Positions 18,449 to 26,852 of a stretch of DNA of 64,000 nt are shown piece by piece. The notes under the pieces are model-generated. The model had not been told where the DNA came from and did not search any database. It saw nothing but the letters and a program-made list of their open reading frames with translations. The stretch is from Pseudomonas sp. B33.4. Lineage in GTDB: Bacteria; Pseudomonadota; Gammaproteobacteria; Pseudomonadales; Pseudomonadaceae. The stretch spans positions 1,665,001 to 1,729,000 of the forward strand of contig NZ_CP140706.1 in assembly GCF_034555375.1 (NCBI RefSeq), written 5' to 3'. The position numbers were made by a program, and so were the translations under genes. How positions within the stretch are numbered: the stretch's first letter is position 1; each line of letters starts with the position of its first letter.

Positions 18449-18726
18449 AGAGCCCCTCACCCTAGCCCTCTCCCAGAGGGAGAGGGGACTGATTGGGGGA
18501 TGCTGTAGAAGTACGCCGACGTGGGCGATTTTCATGGAATCCAGAATCGGCTTTGGTTTGAGTTGATTTCGTGGAATCCAGAATCGGCTTCGGTTTGAGT
18601 CGAATTCAAAGTTGATCAGGCTTCCGAATCCATAATCAACTCGGTTCTTCAGGTCGATGTATGACGCAAGACACCTCGGTCGGCCCCCTCTCCCTCTGGG
18701 AGAGGGCTGGGGTGAGGGGCTTTCTG
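18449..18726. repeat. Composite palindromic repeat, copy 2 (inverted relative to copy 1)
   Basis: Hairpins of the CCCTCTCCCAGAGGGAGAGG type at about 18449-18487 and 18684-18720 bracket a spacer. The reverse complement of the right part matches 6001-6110 closely, and the left end matches 6110-6180. Inside, a segment starting GGAATCCAGAATCGGCTT is tandemly duplicated (18537 and 18572). No gene is seen in the 298 bases between the nitroreductase and the kinase. Confidence 0.85.
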
Positions 18727-18741
18727 GGGTGAGGGCGGCTT

Positions 18742-20082
18742 TTAGAGTTGCACCACCGCTCCGGGGACAAGCGGCAATTCCAGACTGGCAATAAACCCTC
18801 CCTGCGGATGATTGGCCAACATCAAACTCCCACCATGACGCTCCGCCGCTCGCCGCGCAATCGCCAGCCCCAAGCCATGCCCTGCCGCCGTCTGCCCCGG
18901 AGCGCGATAGAACGGCTCGCCCAACTGACTCAAATGTTCGGCCTGCACCCCTGGCCCATGGTCGCGCACGCTCACCACAATCCGCTCGCCCTGACGCGAG
19001 GCCTGCAATTCAATCGCCTGACCTTGCGGGTTGAAACGCTGGGCATTGCGCAGCAAATTGTCGACTGCGCGCTCGATCATCGTTGGCCAGCCCTTGAGGT
19101 GCAGGTGTTGCTCGACGTCCAGACGCACAGTCTGCTCGGGCGATCCCAGTTTGGCGTCTTTTTGCAAAGTGCCGAGCAACGCGTTCAGATCCACTTCTTC
19201 AGCGCTGGCGTTGTCGGCATCGACCCGGGCCAGCACCAGAATTTCACTGATCAAGGCTTCCAGTCGATCGCATTCGCGGGTCAGCCGTGGCCAGAGTTTT
19301 TCCCGTTCCTCGGGATTGGCCCGTTCCGCCAGCGCCAAAGCAATGCGCAGCCGTGCCAGTGGTGAGCGCAGTTCGTGGGACACGTCACGCAGCAACTGGC
19401 GTTGACTGCCGATCAGGCTTTGCAGGCGCGCACCCATGCGGTTGAAATCGGTGGCCAGTACGCCGAATTCATCGCGACGGTTGGCCAGTTTCGCCAGACT
19501 GTTCTGTTGGTAGGTGGTCTGCCCGAGATCATGCACTGCGCCGCGCAAACGGCTGAGCGGGCGGGTGATGGAGAAGGTCACCAGCAGACTGAACAAGGTC
19601 AGCACCACCAACGCGATGCCCAGTGCGCTCAGCGGCCAGAGCAGGCTTTCGCGATGCCAGGCGTCGAGTTCCGGGTGCGGGATACGGTAGATAAAGAGGT
19701 AAGTGTCCCCGGTTTTTTCACTGGTGAACTCATCGGTCAGGCGCCGCCAGGGCAGGCGGCGGTCATCGTTGTTCTGCCGTGCTTCGAAGGCAGCCGCGCG
19801 ACGCGGGAAGGTGCCGCGCACGACCGGGTCACCGCTTTCGTTGAGCACCTGAACATCAATGTGATATTGGCGTTTGCGCTGCTGGAGGATGTCTTGAGCG
19901 GCGTCTTCGCCTTGGGCTTCGTAGGTTTGCGTCCACTCGGCAGCGAGGGTATTGAGCCCCGGGTGGCGGCTGAGGATCCACGTGTCCTGGTTGAGCATGT
20001 GCCCGAGCAGAATGGACAGCCCGGCCACCAGAGCAATCGCCAGCCAGAAGCTCGCAAGAATACGCCAGAACAGTGAACGCAC
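18742..20082 (-). CDS. CpxA-like sensor histidine kinase
   Basis: A 446-residue sensor: membrane segment (about 7-28), periplasmic domain (about 30-145), second membrane segment (about 148-171), HAMP, dimerisation helix with the phospho-acceptor His236 in RDVSHELRSPLARL, and a HATPase domain (NLLRNAQRFNP, DHGPGV, GHGLGLAI). It is the last gene of the Cpx-like operon, separated from the Spy-like gene by a hairpin terminator and a long palindrome, so its expression is probably lower than that of the genes before it. Confidence 0.9.
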   Translation of the reverse strand: MRSLFWRILASFWLAIALVAGLSILLGHMLNQDTWILSRHPGLNTLAAEWTQTYEAQGEDAAQDILQQRKRQYHIDVQVLNESGDPVVRGTFPRRAAAFEARQNNDDRRLPWRRLTDEFTSEKTGDTYLFIYRIPHPELDAWHRESLLWPLSALGIALVVLTLFSLLVTFSITRPLSRLRGAVHDLGQTTYQQNSLAKLANRRDEFGVLATDFNRMGARLQSLIGSQRQLLRDVSHELRSPLARLRIALALAERANPEEREKLWPRLTRECDRLEALISEILVLARVDADNASAEEVDLNALLGTLQKDAKLGSPEQTVRLDVEQHLHLKGWPTMIERAVDNLLRNAQRFNPQGQAIELQASRQGERIVVSVRDHGPGVQAEHLSQLGEPFYRAPGQTAAGHGLGLAIARRAAERHGGSLMLANHPQGGFIASLELPLVPGAVVQL

Positions 20083-20108
20083 AGAAAATCCTCAATCAAA
20101 CACAAATC

Positions 20109-20197
20109 CCTGTAGGAGCTGCCGAAGGCTGCGATCTTTTGACTTTGTTTTTTAAGATCAAGATCAAAAGATCGCAGCCTTCGGCAGCTCCTACAGG
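20109..20197. repeat. Long perfect palindromic repeat
   Basis: Arms of 34 bases (20109-20142 and 20164-20197) are exact inverted copies, starting CCTGTAGGAGCTGCCGAAGG. The family recurs at 42890-42978 with a different stem core. It lies between the Spy-like and kinase genes of one operon. Confidence 0.9.
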
Positions 20198-20212
20198 TTC
20201 CGGGTTGCAAAA

Positions 20213-20237
20213 GACCCGACGGGTTAACCGTCGGGTC
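20213..20237 (-). terminator. Hairpin terminator downstream of the Spy-like gene
   Basis: GACCCGACGG (20213-20222) pairs perfectly with CCGTCGGGTC (20228-20237), 5-base loop, followed on the - strand by TTTT. It sits 13 bases after the stop and should reduce read-through into the kinase gene. Confidence 0.8.
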
Positions 20238-20249
20238 CGGGTCAGAACA

Positions 20250-20699
20250 TTATTGCGCCTTTTGCGCCTGCTGCGCTTTCCACGCCTTGAACTCGGCCCA
20301 TTCGGCGCGACGCTCGGCCTGTTTCTTCTGGATCTCGTCGAATTTCTTCTGTTGATCCGGTTTCAGCACCGCACGCACATCGGTCTCGGCTTTCTTGTGG
20401 TTGGCCGCCATCTCGTCCTTCATGGCTTTCTGGTCAGCCGGCGAGAGTTTTTCCAGGTACTTGTCGACCACTTGCTTACGCTCGTGCATCTGCTCGCCCA
20501 TGATCTTGCGGATCTGCTCGCGCTGTTCGCGGGACAGGTCGAGTTGGCTGTACGGGCCTTTGCCGTGCATGCCGTGCATCTGACCGCCGTGGCGAGCGCC
20601 ATCCATCGGGCCACCCATCGGACCGCCGTCTTGCGGCATGGCCATGGCGACGGTTGGCAGAGCGGCAGCGAACATCAGAGCGATAAGAGTCTTGCGCAT
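20250..20699 (-). CDS. Spy/CpxP-like periplasmic chaperone
   Basis: A 149-residue protein with a clear signal peptide (MRKTLIALMFAAALPTVAMA), a Met/Gly/His-rich segment (QDGGPMGGPMDG, HGGQMHGMHGKG) and a long helical part with LTxxQ-like motifs (LSREQREQI, KLSPADQKAM, LKPDQQKKF). Spy and CpxP are envelope-stress chaperones; CpxP also inhibits CpxA. Met/His richness suggests possible metal contact. Start at 20699 has AAGGAG at good spacing; a longer frame to 20759 lacks a signal peptide start. Confidence 0.88.
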   Translation of the reverse strand: MRKTLIALMFAAALPTVAMAMPQDGGPMGGPMDGARHGGQMHGMHGKGPYSQLDLSREQREQIRKIMGEQMHERKQVVDKYLEKLSPADQKAMKDEMAANHKKAETDVRAVLKPDQQKKFDEIQKKQAERRAEWAEFKAWKAQQAQKAQ

Positions 20700-20824
20700 G
20701 GTGTATCTCCTTGTCTCGTTCCCGGTACGTTCCGGATGAGTACAGATTACGGAGATCAAGGTCAGCGGCGGTCAGCGCTGCGTAAAGCTTCGGTAAAGAC
20801 GCTCAAGCGCTGACCTGACAAAAC

Positions 20825-21502
20825 CTACAGGCTATAGAAGTAACCGCGACTGCGCAGGGCGACGATGCGCGGGCGGCCGTCCGGATGCGGGCCGATCTTT
20901 TTGCGCAGGTTGCTGACGTGCATGTCGAGGCTGCGGTCGTACAGGGTCAGCTTGCGGCCGAGGGCGATTTGCGCCAGTTCCTGTTTGTCCAGCGGCTCGC
21001 CAGGCTGTTTGAGCAGGGCTTCGAGCAGACGGCTTTCGGACACGGTCAGGGTCAGTTCTTTTTCGTCAATGCTGACCACGCCGCGCACCGGGCTGAAACT
21101 CAGGTCGCCCAACTCAAGTTGCGTCGACACCGCTGCCGGGTGACTGCGGCGCAATACAGCGCGCAGGCGGGCGGTCAATTCGCGTGGGTCACAGGGTTTG
21201 GCCAGATAATCGTCGGCGCCCAGTTCCAGGCCGAGGATACGGTCCAGCGGTTCACCACGGGCCGAGAGCATCAGCACCGGCAGGTCGGCGTGATCGTGGC
21301 GCAGCTGCTTGAGCAGCTCCAGACCGCTGCCGTCGGGCAGCATCACGTCCAGCACCACAGCCGCCGGGGCCGTTTCAGCCAGTGCCTTGCGGGCGCTGTG
21401 GCCATCGTGGCAGGCACGCACGTGGAAGCCTTCCTGGCTCAGCCAGCTACTCAGGAGTTCGCACAACTCCTGGTCATCATCAATCAGTAACAGCTCGCTC
21501 AT
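20825..21502 (-). CDS. OmpR/CpxR-family response regulator
   Basis: A 225-residue regulator: receiver domain with acidic pocket DDD (8-10), phospho-acceptor Asp52 (LDVMLPDGSG) and Lys in AKPCD, then an OmpR winged helix (LTVSESRLLEALLKQPGEPL, LYDRSLDMHVSNLRKKIG). It lies between the coiled-coil anchor gene (7-base gap) and the Spy-like gene, with the kinase last: a Cpx-like envelope stress operon. Confidence 0.92.
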   Translation of the reverse strand: MSELLLIDDDQELCELLSSWLSQEGFHVRACHDGHSARKALAETAPAAVVLDVMLPDGSGLELLKQLRHDHADLPVLMLSARGEPLDRILGLELGADDYLAKPCDPRELTARLRAVLRRSHPAAVSTQLELGDLSFSPVRGVVSIDEKELTLTVSESRLLEALLKQPGEPLDKQELAQIALGRKLTLYDRSLDMHVSNLRKKIGPHPDGRPRIVALRSRGYFYSL

Positions 21503-21509
21503 GACTCAC

Positions 21510-21920
21510 TCAATTTAGCCATTGCCGACGTTTTCGGCTTGCTCCACTGGCAAAGATACCGCAGAGCAGCGCCAATAGCGCTACTCCGGCTCCCGTGACG
21601 AACCACTGCTGCTGATCGGTCAGCAGGCGCGGCAAGGGACTTGCCTGGGCTTCCTTGAGTTGCAGCTTGAGACGCTGGTTCTCCTGGCGCAACCGGGCAA
21701 GCTGGGCGCTCTCGCGGGTATTGTCGGCATTTTGCAGTTGTTTGCTCAGTTCTTCCCGCTGCTGCTCGCTGGCCTTGAGGCGCTGCTGCAACTCGGTGAT
21801 CTGACTGCCGGCGCTTAACGACAATGGCGTGGAGCTGCCGCCTTCGGTGGATTCCTCACCATGGGCGGGCGCCATGATCGACAACGTGACCAACATCAGA
21901 CACAACGGACCCTTGCGCAT
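21510..21920 (-). CDS. Membrane-anchored periplasmic coiled-coil protein
   Basis: A 136-residue protein: signal peptide (MRKGPLCLMLVTLSIMAPAHG), a coiled coil with heptads (about 36-88), and a C-terminal membrane segment followed by the basic end SRKRRQWLN. This is the layout of TIGR04211-type SH3-and-anchor proteins but without the N-terminal SH3 domain. It heads the Cpx-like operon. The start at 21920 is chosen for its signal peptide and an AGGTG upstream; a frame to 21968 adds 16 residues. Confidence 0.7.
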   Translation of the reverse strand: MRKGPLCLMLVTLSIMAPAHGEESTEGGSSTPLSLSAGSQITELQQRLKASEQQREELSKQLQNADNTRESAQLARLRQENQRLKLQLKEAQASPLPRLLTDQQQWFVTGAGVALLALLCGIFASGASRKRRQWLN

Positions 21921-21991
21921 CGCAACACCTGCTTCCAAATGGATATTGGGCAGGTTGTCGGCAGGCAAACGAGAATAATGAGCGATTGAGA

Positions 21992-22020
21992 ACGCGATGA
22001 ACCGACAAGGTTCATCGCGT
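21992..22020 (-). terminator. Hairpin downstream of yciI
   Basis: A perfect 12-bp stem (21992-22003 with 22009-22020, 5-base loop) lies between yciI and the coiled-coil gene. There is no strong T run on the - strand, so termination efficiency is uncertain. Confidence 0.5.
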
Positions 22021-22042
22021 GGGAGAGACTTGCGCAGGAAAG

Positions 22043-22342
22043 TTACGGCAGGACTTGCTTGAACGGCTTGACGACCACGTTGGCGTAGACGCCAGCGGCG
22101 ATGTACGGATCGGCGTCAGCCCATGCTTGCGCGGCGCTCAGGGAGTCGAATTCGGCGACGATCAGGCTGCCGGTGAAACCCGCTGCGCCCGGATCATTGC
22201 TGTCGACGGCCGGGTGCGGGCCGGCCAGTACAATGCGGCCTTCACCCTTGAGCGCTTGCAGGCGTTCCAGATGCGCAGGGCGCGCGGCCATGCGTGCTTC
22301 CAGCGAGTTGGCGACGTCGGTGGCAATGATTGCGTAGAGCAT
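22043..22342 (-). CDS. YciI family protein
   Basis: A 99-residue ferredoxin-like fold protein with the family pattern: MLYAIIATD, the conserved His ([12 protein letters not shown]), GPHPAVD, and the Asp/Tyr region [14 protein letters not shown]. Function unresolved; some members are lyase-like. Starts one base away from the stop of yciB, an arrangement common in proteobacteria. Confidence 0.9.
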   Translation of the reverse strand: MLYAIIATDVANSLEARMAARPAHLERLQALKGEGRIVLAGPHPAVDSNDPGAAGFTGSLIVAEFDSLSAAQAWADADPYIAAGVYANVVVKPFKQVLP

Positions 22343-22343
22343 G

Positions 22344-22943
22344 TCAGTCCTCGGTTTTTGGTGTTGTTGTGGTATCGGCGTCGTGCAGGTGACGCGACAG
22401 GTAAATGCCCTGTGCGACCAGGAACAATACGGTCATGCCCAGACTGCCGAACACCTTGAAGTCGACCCAGATGCTCTGGAAGGTGAAGGCGACGAACAGG
22501 TTGGCAGCGCCGCAGAACAGGAAAAAAGCGATCCAGGCGATGTTCAGGCGGGTCCAGACCGGGTCCGGCAAGGTCAGCGCGTGGCCCATGATGCGTTTGA
22601 TCAGCAGTCGGTCACCGATGAAGTGGCTGCCGATGAAGGCGACGGCGAACAGCCAGTTGACCACCGGCGCTTTCCACTTGAGGAAGGTCTCACTGTGGAA
22701 CGCCAGTGTCAGACTGCCGAACACCAGGCAGGCGATCAGTGTCAGCCATTGGCTCTTTTCCAGCTTGCGCTGTTTGATGAACAAGGCGCCGTACACCACC
22801 AGGGAACTGATGATCAGCATCGCCGTGGCGCTGTAAATACCGCCTACAGTCACTTCATGGCCAGCGATGTCGACGACCCGAGGATCAAGTTTGTAAACGA
22901 TGAAGAACAGCAGAAGCGGGATGAAATCGATGAATTGTTTCAC
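22344..22943 (-). CDS. YciB / inner membrane septation protein A
   Basis: A 199-residue protein with five to six membrane segments starting [20 protein letters not shown], the family N-terminus, and [16 protein letters not shown] near the end. YciB influences envelope synthesis and septation in enterics. GTG at 22943 is preferred because it gives the family start; an ATG at 22982 adds 13 residues. Co-transcribed with yciI. Confidence 0.9.
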   Translation of the reverse strand: MKQFIDFIPLLLFFIVYKLDPRVVDIAGHEVTVGGIYSATAMLIISSLVVYGALFIKQRKLEKSQWLTLIACLVFGSLTLAFHSETFLKWKAPVVNWLFAVAFIGSHFIGDRLLIKRIMGHALTLPDPVWTRLNIAWIAFFLFCGAANLFVAFTFQSIWVDFKVFGSLGMTVLFLVAQGIYLSRHLHDADTTTTPKTED

Positions 22944-23030
22944 AGTGAGAGCCAGAAGCTGGATGTGGCGGCATAATAACAAACATATGGGCGCGCGATA
23001 GCGCCAGCTGATTTGAGGTTACAACTCCCC

Positions 23031-23894
23031 GTGAATGTTGATTTGCACTGCCATAGCACGGCCTCCGATGGCGCCCTGGCGCCTGCGGTTCTGGTTGCGC
23101 GTGCGTTCGAGAACGGCGTGCGAGTCCTGGCGTTGACCGACCACGACACCCTTGAAGGCCTCGCCGAAGCGCGCACCGCCGCCAATGAACTGGGGATGCA
23201 ACTGGTCAACGGCGTCGAATTGTCCTGCACCTGGGGCGGCGCGACCATTCATGTGCTGGGCTACGGTTTCGACGTCAACGCCGCGCCGTTGGTCGAGGCG
23301 ATCGCCAAATTGCACGATGGCCGCTGGCTGCGATCGGAAGAAATAAGCCGCAAGCTCGCCCTCAAGGGCATGCCCGGCGCCCTCGACGGCGCGCGGAAAA
23401 TCCAGCAGGAGCTGGGCGACAGCGGCAACGCGCCGGCCCGTCCGCATTTCGCCGACTGGATGGTGCGTGAAGGTTTTGTAAAGGATCGCGCCGAAGCCTT
23501 CCGCAAATGGCTCGGCGCCGGCAAGCTCGGTGACGTCAAGCTGCACTGGCCGACGCTGGAAGACACCGTCGGTACGCTGCGCGCCGCCAATGCCTGGGTC
23601 AGTCTGGCGCATCCATGGCACTACGATTTCACCCGCAGCAAGCGCCGAAAGCTGATTGCCGACTATATTCAAGCAGGCGGGCATGCAATCGAGGTGGTCA
23701 ATGGCCACCAGCCTGCGGAACAGGTGGGCAGCCTGGCAATCCTTGCCCGTGAGTTCGGTCTGCTGGTCAGCGCCGGCAGTGACTTCCATGGCCCTGGCGG
23801 CTGGTCCGAGATCGGCCAGTACCGGCCGGTTCCCGAGGACCTTCCACCCCTGTGGTGTCGGTTCAAACATGACACAGATATTGCCGCCGTCTGA
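23031..23894 (+). CDS. PHP-domain 3',5'-nucleotidase / RNase AM-like (YciV/TrpH)
   Basis: A 287-residue PHP enzyme with metal motifs NVDLHCHSTASDG, TDHDT, and late His/Asp in SLAHPWHYDFTR and SAGSDFHGPGG. E. coli YciV (RNase AM) removes nucleotides from RNA 5' ends and hydrolyses 3',5'-bisphosphates. Start chosen as GTG at 23031 directly before the conserved motif (GAGG lies 12 bases upstream); a TTG at 23013 is possible. It begins a run of same-strand genes to scpB. Confidence 0.88.
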   Translation: MNVDLHCHSTASDGALAPAVLVARAFENGVRVLALTDHDTLEGLAEARTAANELGMQLVNGVELSCTWGGATIHVLGYGFDVNAAPLVEAIAKLHDGRWLRSEEISRKLALKGMPGALDGARKIQQELGDSGNAPARPHFADWMVREGFVKDRAEAFRKWLGAGKLGDVKLHWPTLEDTVGTLRAANAWVSLAHPWHYDFTRSKRRKLIADYIQAGGHAIEVVNGHQPAEQVGSLAILAREFGLLVSAGSDFHGPGGWSEIGQYRPVPEDLPPLWCRFKHDTDIAAV

Positions 23895-23907
23895 ACAGGT
23901 AGAGAAT

Positions 23908-24537
23908 GTGAGTCAATTTTTCCAGATACATCCGGAGAACCCACAAGCGCGCCTGATAAAACAGGCGGTCGAAATCATCCGCAAGGGCGGGGTGGTGATT
24001 TATCCCACGGACTCTTCCTACGCCATCGGCTGCCAGATCGGCGACAAGACTGCGATCGAGCGCGTGCGCCGCCTGCGTCAGCTCGATGAAAAGCACAACT
24101 TCGCGCTGATCTGCTGCGATCTGTCGCAACTGGGCAACTACGCGAAAATCGACACCGGCACCTTCCGCATTCTCAAGGCGCATCTGCCGGGGCCGTACAC
24201 CTTCATTCTCAACGCCACCCGCGAAGTGCCGCGTCTTTTGCTGCATCCGAAGAAGCGCACTATCGGCCTGCGCGTGCCAAGCCATCCGATCGCGCTGGCA
24301 CTGCTGGCCGAACTTGGCGAGCCGCTGATGAGCGTGACCCTGATCATGCCCGGCGATGAAGATCCGCTCAGCGATCCCTACGAAATGCGCCAATTGCTCG
24401 AACACCAGGTGGACTTGATCATCGACGGCGGCTTCGGCGGCATCAAAGCCTCCACCGTGATCGACCTGACCGGCGATGACCCGGAAGTGGTCCGCGTCGG
24501 TTGCGGCGATCCGACGCCGTTCATGGTCGAGGCCTGA
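23908..24537 (+). CDS. YciO/Sua5-YrdC family protein
   Basis: A 209-residue YrdC-fold protein: GGVVIYPTDSSYAIGCQIGD, KHNFALICCDLSQLGNYA, LPGPYTFILNA and KKRTIGLRVPSHP. Members make threonylcarbamoyl-AMP for tRNA t6A; YciO-type paralogues such as this have weak or unknown activity. GTG start at 23908 follows AGG; the longer frame upstream overlaps the PHP gene in another frame. 13 bases after the PHP gene, abutting scpA. Confidence 0.87.
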   Translation: MSQFFQIHPENPQARLIKQAVEIIRKGGVVIYPTDSSYAIGCQIGDKTAIERVRRLRQLDEKHNFALICCDLSQLGNYAKIDTGTFRILKAHLPGPYTFILNATREVPRLLLHPKKRTIGLRVPSHPIALALLAELGEPLMSVTLIMPGDEDPLSDPYEMRQLLEHQVDLIIDGGFGGIKASTVIDLTGDDPEVVRVGCGDPTPFMVEA

Positions 24538-25359
24538 ATGTCCGCAGTGGAAACCGTTGTCGATCCCCAGGCCGGCGCCCAGCAGGAACTGCCGTTTGCC
24601 ATGGTCTATGGCCAGGCGGTCATGGAAATGCCGCTCGACCTGTACATCCCGCCGGATGCGCTCGAGGTGTTTCTTGAAGCCTTCGAAGGCCCGCTCGACT
24701 TGCTGCTGTACCTGATTCGCAAACAGAACATCAACATCCTCGACATCCCGGTGGCGGAAATCACCCGTCAGTACATGGGCTATGTCGAGTTGATGCAGTC
24801 GGTGCGTCTGGAACTGGCCGCCGAGTACCTGGTGATGGCCGCGATGCTCGCCGAGATCAAGTCGCGGATGCTCCTGCCGCGCGCTGAAACCATCGAAGAC
24901 GAAGAAGACGACCCGCGCGCCGAACTGATCCGCCGCTTGCAGGAATACGAGCGCTTCAAGGCTGCCGCCGAAGGCATCGACGGCTTGAGCCGCGTTGGCC
25001 GCGACGTCATCGTGCCCAAGCTCGACGCCCCGGAAGCCCGAGCGCGCAAGCTGTTGCCGGATGTCGCGCTGGAAGAGATTTTGATGTGCATGGCCGAAGT
25101 ACTGCGCCGTGGCGATATGTTTGAAAACCATCAGGTCAGCCGCGAAGCACTGTCCACCCGCGAGCGCATGAGCGATGTGCTGGAACGCCTCAAGGGCGGC
25201 GGTTTCGTGCCGTTCGTCGAGCTGTTCACCGCTGAAGAAGGCCGGCTGGGTGTGGTAGTGACTTTTATGGCGATCCTTGAACTGGTCAAGGAATCCTTGG
25301 TCGAGCTGGTGCAGAATGAGCCGTTCGCCGCGATCCACGTGCGAGCCCGAGCCGAATAA
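24538..25359 (+). CDS. scpA: Segregation and condensation protein A
   Basis: A 273-residue kleisin with the N-terminal SMC-binding helix (FEGPLDLLLYLIRKQNINIL, about 40-60) and a C-terminal winged helix (VPFVELFTAEEGRLGVVVTF). Its ATG directly follows the yciO stop. Partner of ScpB, encoded 11 bases downstream, and of SMC elsewhere; acts in nucleoid organisation. An N-terminal extension of about 38 residues precedes the kleisin core. Confidence 0.95.
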   Translation: MSAVETVVDPQAGAQQELPFAMVYGQAVMEMPLDLYIPPDALEVFLEAFEGPLDLLLYLIRKQNINILDIPVAEITRQYMGYVELMQSVRLELAAEYLVMAAMLAEIKSRMLLPRAETIEDEEDDPRAELIRRLQEYERFKAAAEGIDGLSRVGRDVIVPKLDAPEARARKLLPDVALEEILMCMAEVLRRGDMFENHQVSREALSTRERMSDVLERLKGGGFVPFVELFTAEEGRLGVVVTFMAILELVKESLVELVQNEPFAAIHVRARAE

Positions 25360-25370
25360 CGAGTCGAAAC

Positions 25371-26363
25371 ATGAACCTGACTGAACCCCGCGAGCTGGCG
25401 CCCCTGCTTGAAGCCTTTCTGTTGGCCTCGGGAAAGCCGCAATCCCTTGATCGTCTCTTTGAACTGTTCGAAGAGGGCGAACGCCCTGAGCCTGCGGTCT
25501 TCAAGAAAGCCCTGACCCTGCTCGGCAAGTCCTGCGAGGGCCGCGCCTTCGAGCTCAAGGAAGTCTCGTCGGGTTATCGCTTGCAGATCCGCGAGAAATT
25601 TTCGCCGTGGGTCGGCCGGCTCTGGGAAGAACGCCCGCAGCGCTATTCCCGTGCCTTGCTGGAAACCATCGCGCTGATCGCCTATCGCCAGCCCATCACT
25701 CGTGGCGAAATTGAAGACGTGCGCGGTGTGGCGGTGAACAGCAACATCGTCAAAACCTTGCTGGAGCGCGAGTGGATTCGTGTTGTGGGTTACCGCGATG
25801 TGCCGGGCAAACCAGCAATGTTTGCCACGACCAAGATGTTTCTCGATCACTTCAACCTGAAGAACCTCGAAGACCTGCCGCCGCTGGCCGAACTGCGCGA
25901 GATGGAAACCGACCCGGTGCTCGATTTCGACGATGCGCCGGTGCCGCCGGGCTTGCAGGAACTGGCCGACGCCAGCGCCGAGCCGGAGGAAGAGAAGGAA
26001 GAGACCAGTTTCCATACGTTGTTGCTGGAGCTGGACAGCATGGAGGAGGGGATCAAGACTGACTTCGACGATTTGTTGCGGGATGCGGTGGATGGTGAAG
26101 CGGCCGACAGTGACGCGCCGACGACCGAGCCTGAAACCGAAGTCGCCGAACCCAAGATCGAAGTTGAACTTGAAGCAGAGCCAGAAGCCGAACCGGAAGA
26201 GGACATTCTTGGCGTCGCCGAAGCCCGCGAAAAGCTGTTGGCCGCCGTCGCCGCCCTCGAACAACCGGCGCCAGCGCCCGAGCCGGAGCTAAGCGAAGAA
26301 GAAGCCGAAGCCCGCGCGCTGGCCGAAGCCATCGAAGCCGAACGCCGCGAGTTCGAAGACTGA
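25371..26363 (+). CDS. scpB: Segregation and condensation protein B
   Basis: A 330-residue protein: two winged helices (residues about 5-170; TIALIAYRQPITRGEIEDVRG is the signature) followed by a long Glu/Ala/Pro-rich tail of about 150 residues that is absent from the roughly 200-residue B. subtilis ScpB. The tail is low-complexity and probably disordered. Operon with scpA. Confidence 0.95.
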   Translation: MNLTEPRELAPLLEAFLLASGKPQSLDRLFELFEEGERPEPAVFKKALTLLGKSCEGRAFELKEVSSGYRLQIREKFSPWVGRLWEERPQRYSRALLETIALIAYRQPITRGEIEDVRGVAVNSNIVKTLLEREWIRVVGYRDVPGKPAMFATTKMFLDHFNLKNLEDLPPLAELREMETDPVLDFDDAPVPPGLQELADASAEPEEEKEETSFHTLLLELDSMEEGIKTDFDDLLRDAVDGEAADSDAPTTEPETEVAEPKIEVELEAEPEAEPEEDILGVAEAREKLLAAVAALEQPAPAPEPELSEEEAEARALAEAIEAERREFED

Positions 26364-26388
26364 TCCGCCCTCAAAACCACCGCGATCC

Positions 26389-26481
26389 CCTGTAGGAGTG
26401 AGCCTGCTCGCGATTGCGGTGTATCTGCCAAGAAGATGTCGACTGACACACCGCAATCGCGAGCAGGCTCACTCCTACAGG
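26389..26481. repeat. REP pair (inverted)
   Basis: CCTGTAGGAGTGAGCCTGCT at 26389 and its complement ending at 26481 face each other; the stems extend into ATTGCGGTG/CACCGCAAT. Confidence 0.9.
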
Positions 26482-26506
26482 AGATTTGTGTGTTTCTGGA
26501 GTAGGT

Positions 26507-26698
26507 ATGAGTTCGACAAAAGACCCGTGCATCAGCCTCTGCAAGTTCACCGACGACATCTGCCTCGGCTGCGGCCGCAGCAAGCGTGAAATCAAAGCCT
26601 GGAAGAAACTCGACAAGGACGACAAGCGCACCGTACTGGCCGAAGCCGCACTGCGCCTGATCAAACTGGGTGGCGCCGGTCGGCGGAAAAAGAAATAA
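26507..26698 (+). CDS. DUF1289 small cysteine protein
   Basis: A 63-residue protein with the DUF1289 cysteine pattern CISLCKFTDDICLGCGR and the family W in EIKAWKKL, ending in a basic GRRKKK tail. Probably binds a metal or Fe-S cluster; function unknown. GGAGTAGG precedes the ATG at 26507. Confidence 0.9.
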   Translation: MSSTKDPCISLCKFTDDICLGCGRSKREIKAWKKLDKDDKRTVLAEAALRLIKLGGAGRRKKK

Positions 26699-26852
26699 CT
26701 GTCGATCGATCAGCTAGTCTCTGATGCGCGACGGCGCACATCCGCGTATGATTCGCGACCCTTCGCCGATCCCTTCGGCCTAGAACCCAGATTTCAATGC
26801 TTCAGGCGTCCAATTCAGAGCGCTTGAACAGACCACACCGGGAGGTGCCCAG

